NCBI GenBank assembly: GCA_947561715.1
Contig: OX387199.1
Location: 21,705,001-21,769,000 of the forward strand
Source: Ascidia mentula
Lineage: Eukaryota > Chordata > Ascidiacea > Phlebobranchia > Ascidiidae
Length of the DNA stretch: 64,000 nucleotides
Reading direction: 5' to 3'
Position numbers and translations under genes: made by a program. Shown here piece by piece: positions 57,485 through 64,000 of this stretch. How positions within the stretch are numbered: the stretch's first letter is position 1; each line of letters starts with the position of its first letter. The notes below the pieces were generated by a model, which was given only the letters and a program-made list of their open reading frames with translations, ran no database searches and had not been told where the DNA came from.

Positions 57485-58105
57485 ACAAAGAGCTTATAGG
57501 TCGAAACAGTGGCCATCTGTATGCAGCTCACAGAAATCATATCATTAGCTCCATTTGCTCATATATATGCGACAACGTTTCTATACCACTGACCTGAGCT
57601 GACGGTAAATATTTTTATATGCTTTAGCCTTATGCCTCCATCGCACGCCATTTTATGGTAATCACTGCCCATCAATCTATTGTTAAGTTGCTTCCGCCTT
57701 GGTTAACTTCCCGTTAACTCTGCATTCTCAGGTCTTCTCCCTTTGGTATTAATATCAGTGGTTTTTTTGCCATTGTACTTTTGCGATTGCGATCCCTCTG
57801 CTAAAGTTTGTGACAATTTTATTCATTCAAATGTTTAACACTGGATTTCATTCAGACAAATTGTGCGACCGGTTTTAGAGGTGATGTCACATATAGGAAA
57901 AAGAAAACAGTCGTGTTGCATGTCAAAAATAAACAACCAACTAACGAACTAACTGATGAAAATCCATAATTTGTGCCCTCCGTTACCTGGACAACGTGGA
58001 TCTGACGTAATGCACCACATTCTTGCGCAATTTATCCAAAGCGAAGGAGTATGTGATAGGGCAATGGCGCTGGAAAGGAGAATAGCTGCTGAAAAGATGC
58101 AAGAC
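57485..58105 (-). pseudogene. Relic of a third receptor copy: TM7 exon and intron fragment
   Basis: 57983-58105 on the minus strand encodes TYSFALDKLRKNVVH followed by RSTLSR and a stop, matching the receptor TM7/tail exon (237-514) with two or more indels in the TM7 part. 57485-57545 matches about 50 bases of receptor intron at 8657-8710. Relative to copy 1 the order is intron then TM7 exon, as expected across a head-to-tail unit junction. Confidence 0.65.
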
Positions 58106-58529
58106 ACAAGGAATTAACCACGTGAACAATTAAGTGTACTGGAGAACATACATTGCTAACAATACACATACTCTAACCATACAAAAACCTACTATGGGGA
58201 AAACTAGTACACAGCCAACATAATCTCAATTTTGGGTAAATCAGTTCCAATTTACTCATTCTTATGTTTCTACCCAAAATAACTCCTTGTTTTACCGAGC
58301 TTCGGATTCTGTGATGTTTTGGTTTTCTCATCGGATAACACTGTACATTAATGCCATATAAATATTCTTGATCAGGCTTATGCTGTTCATGTGTCGTTAA
58401 TCACCTTCTGGGAATTCTGGCGTCTCAACTTTTTGTAAATTCATAACTTACAAGATGCACCAACATTCAACATATTAAGGCACCAGAAATGGCATGTTTT
58501 TCTATTGCATCAGGCAAACCCCGACTGTT

Positions 58530-58745
58530 CAAACCTGCACAGAATTGCCACAGCAAAGTTAGTCTTTCAACAGATGTTATGTTTGCATTACCTGAAAGAC
58601 ATACTCAATGATACGTATTATGGAACAATAAACATTGCGTATCGAGACCGCCAATCCCCGCCAGTAATGCCATCGAATTTGTTCATTTATTTCGTCACTT
58701 CGTGCTATTAACCTACGAACCAAAGCGAAGTTGGAACACATTTTA
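58530..58745 (+). repeat. Dispersed repeat, pair with 60965-61195
   Basis: Shares long near-identical stretches with 60965-61195 (TTAGTCTTTCAACAGATG, CCGCCAATCCCCGCC). Both contain short open frames, but only fragments are conserved, and no family is recognised. Confidence 0.75.
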
Positions 58746-59219
58746 AAGTTATAACGATATTTTTATGAGCAAATTCGGAACGTTTAACGACAACAAACGA
58801 CTGCGTTTCCCGGGACATGTGTGACACGACCAGACTAGTCCACATTTGCCCGTAACCGACAAAGAGCAAACCCAGATACAAACGATAGGTTTTATTAACT
58901 GCAAGCATTTGTTTGATCGCTTACAGCTGTATCAACCCACCAAGTTCGGTTACCAACTGACTGAGTTACAAAAACATTAGTCTGAAAATGTCAAAGTGCT
59001 TAACTTAAAACAACTGACGCAAATCGCATTTTTAAGTAAACACTATTTTCTTTTGTCAATAATTTACATAGACAGTATACAACTAAAATTCCTGGGGAGC
59101 TGTCATGTAACAATGGTCATATAGCCATGCAATATGTATTCAAGCTGAAAAAAAAACATTTTTTTCAAATATTTACTGGTTATTAATTTGTTATAGCTGC
59201 AAAAACTGTGCCTCGCTGC
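58746..59219. other. Spacer within the D2 interruption
   Basis: AT-rich sequence between the 58530 repeat and the resumption of D2. I see nothing to annotate. Confidence 0.4.
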
Positions 59220-60091
59220 AACACTGTATGTCACTCTTATATGATGGTTATTTTGTACTCTATCTGCACTTTAGTGTGGATAAATTTGGCCTATTGTGTA
59301 AGGTGCAAAGCCATGTTAAACGAATTGTTGAGGCAAATATGACTTATTTTGATTTATTACTAGTTGTACATTTCGCCGTAAATATATTGCAAATGGTCAA
59401 CGCAAACCTCACACTTTGTAGAAACATTTGTACCGGAAAAGTACTTTAAAACTGAACCAGACACACAACCGAATCCTAGACAAACAAAGCCTGTCTTACT
59501 TTTGTTGCCTTTTTTCACCTAACGACAATAAATGCATGTTTGCTAGCACGGCTGGAGAAAGTAATCCATAGCTTTCTCACATTAAAACGAAAAACTTTTT
59601 AACAAAGTTCTATGCACGATCGCAACACAAAAGTCTTCCAGGAACAAGCAAAGTCCTGTCGACTTTCTGAAAACGTCTATTCGGTTCCGTTTGGTCGTGA
59701 CCTGTCCCAGTGTCATTTGTAGCTAGAAGGAACAATTCTCCACTGTACGTGGTATGTTTTGTGGCTCTATACCTCCATCTTGCGCCAGTTTTTATGACGT
59801 AAAAAAAAAACCGGAAACGCGGTGCTTATTGTGCAATTAGTACACAATAATTCTTTGTATAATACCTGCGTGAAACAACAAAGAAATCACAGTGAAAATC
59901 GACACTGTTCAAAGCGCAATTATAAAGTACAAGTATCTAAGTGCCCTTTATGAATACATTGAACTTAGTGTAAAACGAAACACAGTTTACATCGGAAAAG
60001 CTAACACATGGACATTTACGGATTGTGAAATTGCAGACAACGTATTGCACATTCAAATAACATTATGCGATAAATGTAAACAACGCAGTAA

Positions 60092-60318
60092 TATTTCATG
60101 CAATGGCATGATTGGCAGGATCGCCCCACTGCGCAGGTCCTTGCTTGGCGATCACAGCTATCGTATCGCGATCATTAGGCTTTTTCCTAACAAGTCGGAG
60201 CAAGATTTAAAAAATCAAGCTCCAGGTGAGGTTTGAACTCACGACCCTGGGCTAACCAGGCCCAACGCTCTACCAACTGATCTACAGGAGCTCAGTGGTG
60301 TCACGGGGTATACGGTGG
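60092..60318 (-). mobile_element. tRNA-derived SINE, left arm of the foldback insertion
   Basis: Complete minus-strand copy. The tRNA-like head is at 60219-60291, the body runs left to about 60092, and the leader (ATACCCCGTGA) is at about 60303-60316. The T stem is perfect here (GTGAG/CTCAC), closer to a source tRNA than the 54762 copy. Confidence 0.82.
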
Positions 60319-60333
60319 TAGAGATCCCCTGCG

Positions 60334-60655
60334 TATTGCTTAATACTGCTCTTCTGGCAAACTTTATTGTATTTACGCTTCTCGACGTTTCGGCTATTAT
60401 GCAACAGCCTTCATCAGGAGGAAGTATCTAAGTTTGGCACAGTGGACAATTTGAGGCACATAAACAAAAACGCTACAAAAGAAAGAAGAAGTGTTCGCTT
60501 TTTCGTTGTTTCACTTCTTCTTTCTTTCGTAGCGTTTTTGTTTATGTGCCTCAAATTGTCCACTGTGCTAAACTTAGATACTTCCTCCTGATGAAGGCTG
60601 TTGCATAATAGCGTAAACACAATAAAGTTTGCCAGAAGAGCAGTATTAAGCAATA
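60334..60655. repeat. Near-perfect 322-bp palindrome
   Basis: Arms 60334-60493 and 60512-60655 around an 18-base loop. The arms agree almost base for base, except that the left arm has about 15 more bases (CTCGACGTTTCGG region, 60381-60395). The identical short protein read on both strands comes from this symmetry and is not a gene. Confidence 0.9.
60376..60424 (-). ncRNA. Hammerhead-like motif in the palindrome's left arm
   Basis: Minus strand: CUUCCUC, CUGAUGA, A, GGCU...AGCC hairpin, GAAAC, GUC, GAGAAG. Helix I pairs with one bulge. One extra A precedes helix II and helix III has no loop, so a monomer should not fold into an active form. The right arm has lost the GAAAC-GUC part. Confidence 0.42.
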
Positions 60656-60712
60656 AAATATGCCTGGCAGCATCAGTAACAATTTATCCCCTACGTATAT
60701 GTGAAGGTTGCC

Positions 60713-60932
60713 TGGCAGGTTGTGCGCTTGCGCACCAGTGTACCTTGGCCACAATATACCCCGTGAAACCACTGGGCTCAGTTGGTAGAGCGTTGGGCCT
60801 GGTTAGCCCTGGGTCGTGAGTTCAAACCTCACCGGGAGCTTGATTTTTCAAATCTTGCTCCGACTTGACAGGAAAAAGTGGCTGATCCAGCTAGGCTGCA
60901 ATGCCTGGGCTGCCAAGCCTGCAAACCTAATG
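60713..60932 (+). mobile_element. tRNA-derived SINE, right arm of the foldback insertion
   Basis: The leader is at about 60713-60770. The head (to 60839) lacks its first nine bases, so the acceptor stem cannot form. The body runs to GCTGCCAAGCCTGC. It is inverted relative to the left-arm SINE and less complete at its 3' end. Confidence 0.8.
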
Positions 60933-60964
60933 AAATGTAAACAAGTATTATCCTTGCAATCGCG

Positions 60965-61195
60965 AAAGTTCAAACCTACACAAAATTGCCACCCAGTGAC
61001 AGCAAAGTTAGTCTTTCAACAGATGTTATGTTTGCATTACCTGAAAGACATACTCAACGATACGTATTATGGAACAATAAACATTGCGTATCGAGACCGC
61101 CAATCCCCGCCAGTAATGCCATCGAATTTGTAAATTCATTTCGTCACATCGTGAGAATAACCTACGAACCAAAGCGGAGTTGGAACACTTTTTAT
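60965..61195 (+). repeat. Dispersed repeat, pair with 58530-58745
   Basis: See 58530-58745. It starts a few bases right of the foldback insertion, at the point where D2 homology to D1 stops. Confidence 0.75.
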
Positions 61196-61389
61196 TGTTT
61201 AACGGGATTTTTAAGAGCAAATTCGTCCCTTATAACGCAGAAAAATGACTGCCATCCCCGAGACAGGTAGGGCCACGCGTATACCAGTCGAAATTGCTCG
61301 GCACCGGTTAAGAGCTTTGTTTTTTTCTAGCACCAGCTTCGGGCGATTACAAAGAGAACGTAACGCCCATTTTTTGAACTGGTCTCAAA
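61196..61389. other. Short spacer
   Basis: No feature seen between the dispersed repeat and the inverted-repeat element. Confidence 0.4.
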
Positions 61390-62165
61390 TGTCCGAATTG
61401 ACCCCGGTACCGGGGTAACATCGGACGTGACCGGGGATATTTCGGACAGCAAGATTTAACAAACGTTTTTTTTTTGCTTGTTTAACAAATAACTGAAATC
61501 AAACTTGGTGCAGTATCAGCATTGGGGCATTAGCGCTTAAAATATCATTCAAGCTTCTAGGAATCGGGGCGTGGCCACTTGTCGTTTCGACCCTTCCACA
61601 CGTTCGTGCTTTGGGTAACTCGTGTACTTTTTACGGAGCACGGATATCATAGATTTTCGGGTCAACAAACGATTTTTTATCTTTGGGGCTTTTTCTTACT
61701 GTCAAAATTCGATCATTTCATCCAGACTCTGTTTATTCTCTACTATGACCGATAATTTTTCATAAAACTCAAAAAGTGTTGTCTTCTCGCGATTTCTTGC
61801 CACGATGTCCGAAGTATCCCCGACCACGTGACGACAAAAAAAATTATTAAAATACGGCCTTATTTTTAAAGGTTACACAAAATCATCATTGGCCTATCCA
61901 AGAATACGTATTTATACAAAAATTACTGCATTTTGATTAACTGTGACAGATATATAGCCTTACACATACAAATAGAAAAACTTGGTTTCACTGATAAATT
62001 GACATTTTCGATTATAATTTTCTAAGCAGACATGATTTAATTCCAAAGTTCCTGTTAACCTTTGATGAAGACATGAAGCTTTTGTATAAGTGTCGTAACA
62101 ATATCTAATTGTGACGTAAAATACCTGGTCCGAAGTATCCCCGTGTCCGAGGTATCCCCGGTCTC
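61390..62165. mobile_element. Short inverted-repeat element (MITE-like)
   Basis: The left end (about 61409-61446: ACCGGGGTAACATCGGAC, then ACCGGGGATATTTCGGAC) is the inverted match of the right end (about 62124-62162, read in reverse: ACCGGGGATACCTCGGAC, then CGGGGATACTTCGGAC). Each terminus thus carries two CGGGGATA-TCGGAC blocks. A further internal copy lies at about 61806-61822. There is no ORF inside, so it is non-autonomous. The exact ends and target-site duplication are unclear, and the family is not recognised. Confidence 0.62.
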
Positions 62166-62663
62166 CCCTATATTAATACATTAGAAGCAAGGAAAATGTT
62201 TCCAAAATATGCGGATTTCGTGATTACTTACCAGCTGGCTTTTACGCAATCGTCGTTCAAATGCATTTAAATCACACACAATGTACCCACGTAACGGGAC
62301 AACGATTAAGCGAGTAATCAGTTTGTGGAAAAGCAAACATTATGTGACATGGAAGACCATGCGTTGCTTTTGTGGCATCATATAAACACCAATTAATGAT
62401 TAACTTCACACAAAAGTTGGCGCAAAGTTCAACAAACGCATCCTTTATAACCCAGCATAGCTCTTCAATCGTTACTGCTCCAACTCCGTTTGTAGTAAAT
62501 CAGTAACAATGAAATTTTATTAAAAATTTATTGCAGTTACACCGTCGTTTGTGTCTTCCAGCTGCCTCTTTTCAACACAAGAATCATCACCTATGCCGCG
62601 CAATTTAAGGTTCTTTTCGGCTAAGTATTTTTTCACTTTTAATTTGTTAATTTAAGATGTGCT
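62166..62663. other. Spacer
   Basis: AT-rich, with no ORF, repeat or RNA signal that I can support. Confidence 0.4.
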
Positions 62664-62945
62664 TTAATGTACTGACACCTCTGGACGAAATTTATGTCTG
62701 GTGCTTGGTTTCCATGTACTTTTCTGTTTGAAGGTCATCTGAAAAATGAGATAATTTCCACTGGAGAACGATATTGTGTTTTTGTGAATGAAGACAAAGT
62801 AGCCGTAGGGTTCGTGTGTGGCATATAAAATCAGTCCGATTGGTGTACCGGATCGCAAGTATCCGAAGAGAAAAAGTCTGGACGCCCAATTAAGCCGGGT
62901 TTTTAGCGGGCCCAAAACGTTTTGGTTTGGTCGAGTTAAAAACAT
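62664..62945 (-). CDS. Possible terminal exon, weak laminin-G-like signature
   Basis: After a possible acceptor (GGCGTCCAG, about 62881) the frame reads LFLFGYLRSGTPIGLILYAT, then YGYFVFIHKNTISFSSG, and runs to a stop at 62664. The pattern of a hydrophobic strand, G-x-I/L-L-Y and a second strand resembles the start of a laminin G domain, but the match is weak. The upstream exon and start are not seen. Confidence 0.25.
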   Translation of the reverse strand: MFLTRPNQNVLGPLKTRLNWASRLFLFGYLRSGTPIGLILYATHEPYGYFVFIHKNTISFSSGNYLIFQMTFKQKSTWKPSTRHKFRPEVSVH

Positions 62946-63377
62946 GGCTATGTGGTTTCACGCGTCGAGGTGTTAGCCGCCATCGATTGTAAGCGCACGT
63001 AAATGTTAAAAGCAAACTTAGGTGCCCTTCAACAATAATTGTCAACAAATCTGTCGTTTAAATTGTCATTAGCTGGGACAAATTTAAACGGGGTCGATGA
63101 GACTTTTTGATTAGATTGGCATGTTTTGCCTGGATTTAAGTCAGGACTAACAGGTCACGATGTGCTTCACGAACGCAATTTAGACTGCGCCCGTCTTTGG
63201 ACGCACGATGCAACGCAGAAAGTAATTCGCCGGTATGAGCATGTCGGTTTCAGGCATAAATAAAAACCCATGCGTCATCTTGATCGCGAATCAACCTTAA
63301 CGCCTAATACGCACACCACGACCTGAACTGAGGGGCACGACTTCAACTGAGGGACAAGGATCTAACAAGGGACAACG

Positions 63378-63569
63378 CTAAAAGTCTTTCAGAGTTTTTC
63401 TCTGCACTCTTTTCTTTTTGAGGAGAATTGTATCGTACTCCTTATCATGACCGGTAAACAGAGAGTAACTGTATCTCCGTGAGACGATTGATTTGCCATT
63501 TAAAAAGCAAATTATGAAATGTGCCGCATCAGTCTTACGTCTACAAACTGAATTATCCGGGTTGGGCAC
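63378..63569 (-). CDS. Possible terminal exon, unrecognised
   Basis: An open frame to a stop with a beta-rich look (AHFIICFLNGKSIVSRRYSY, then a basic C-terminus) and a possible acceptor near 63536. There is no recognised family. It could belong to the same minus-strand gene as 62664-62945 or be chance. Confidence 0.2.
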   Translation of the reverse strand: MPNPDNSVCRRKTDAAHFIICFLNGKSIVSRRYSYSLFTGHDKEYDTILLKKKRVQRKTLKDF

Positions 63570-64000
63570 TTTTTAAGAAGACTGACTGTTGTTTTGTAAA
63601 GTTCACAAGCATGTGAGACACAGGTTTCGGCCGGAAAAAGTAAAATGATTGTCATGTAGCGGCCTATAATCCAACTTTGCCTACAAATGTTTCTAACGAT
63701 GACCCAGCAGGCATTTTTATGTTATGATATATCAGTTTTTAGGAGGGATGAACCCATGTATTCCAAACAATATCTTCGCATATATGGAATACATTTGCCT
63801 CGTAGGTTTTCAACAATTTCTTGGGCATCATTGCTGATGTAGTTTCTCAGGCTAAGGTAACCTTCATATTTGCAGTTGTAGAACCCACATACTCATGACT
63901 GAAAGTGGTTCTGGCATTTAATTGCGGTGTCGTAGGCATTTCAAAGAAACATAAGAACATTCTGTGTACACAAAATGATATTTAAAAGACAGAAATAGTC
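63570..64000. other. End of window, nothing recognised
   Basis: No exon, repeat or RNA feature seen. Confidence 0.4.

Larger units (their letters stand above)
60084..60944. mobile_element. 861-bp foldback insertion with target-site duplication
   Basis: The 12-mer AAATGTAAACAA occurs at 60072-60083 and 60933-60944 and flanks one composite: SINE on the minus strand, a 322-bp near-perfect palindrome, SINE on the plus strand. The paralogous segment D1 has the empty site (54411 onward, AAATGTAAATAAG), with both flanks continuing uninterrupted. The whole block therefore arrived as one unit. Confidence 0.82.
57560..60970. repeat. Segmental duplication D2 (partner 53380-54455), interrupted
   Basis: Homologous to D1 at 57560-57720, 59220-60083 and 60945-60970. 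The 57720-59220 interruption contains the receptor TM7 relic and the 58530-58740 repeat. The 60084-60944 interruption is the foldback insertion. Confidence 0.82.

Noticed and set aside
60367-60653. Two near-identical ORFs on opposite strands
   Set aside because: They result from the palindrome and have no separate support.
1-64000. CRISPR arrays, rRNA genes, retroviral or other capsid-type elements, autonomous transposase genes
   Set aside because: No direct-repeat/spacer pattern, rRNA signature, reverse transcriptase, capsid, envelope or transposase frame was seen on either strand.

Overview
The window looks like part of a compact, AT-rich invertebrate chordate genome. My best guess is a tunicate of the Ciona type. 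This is inferred from short introns with clean GT/AG signals, a local expansion of LDL-receptor-class-A (LDLa) GPCR genes, and tRNA-derived SINEs; no single sequence proves it. I see no bacterial, organellar or viral genes.

Layout. (1) 0.2-9.2 kb, minus strand: a multi-exon receptor gene with alternating cysteine-rich/LDLa ectodomain modules, a stalk of LDLa domains and a seven-helix rhodopsin-class domain. (2) 9.35-9.99 kb, plus strand: a two-exon gene for a small secreted cysteine-rich peptide. (3) 10.8-18.7 kb, minus strand: a tandem second copy of the receptor, truncated at its 5' end and broken by frameshifts and a stop. The two copies share roughly 8 kb, including introns and an old SINE. 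(4) 20.2-21.9 kb (P1), 49.3-50.4 kb (P2) and 55.7-56.5 kb (P3), all minus strand: three diverged members of a protein family I do not recognise. They share a core rich in the motifs LLANPT, QPGNG and EIARRL; P1 and P2 end in a serine/acidic tail. (5) 22.2-45.9 kb: about nine tandem units of about 2.53-2.60 kb, nearly identical in the centre and decayed at both ends, with no credible coding content. The array lies between P1 and P2, whose downstream flanks are duplicates of each other. (6) 45.9-61.2 kb: a repeat-rich region. It holds receptor exon relics, a 1-kb segmental duplication, tRNA-headed SINEs, a family of hammerhead-ribozyme motifs (one with an intact catalytic core at 57.25 kb), and an 861-bp palindromic insertion with a target-site duplication and a matching empty site in the paralogous segment. 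(7) 61.4-62.2 kb: a short inverted-repeat element; 62.6-63.6 kb: two possible exons.

How it fits together. The receptor and the P family both multiplied locally. The receptor duplication ends where the P1 flank homology starts (about 18.67 kb), so several rounds of segmental duplication appear to share breakpoints. Patchy identity between copies suggests later gene conversion. Exon boundaries were assigned by eye from splice signals and phase; most are internally consistent (listed exon lengths and phases agree from exon to exon) but none is supported by transcripts.
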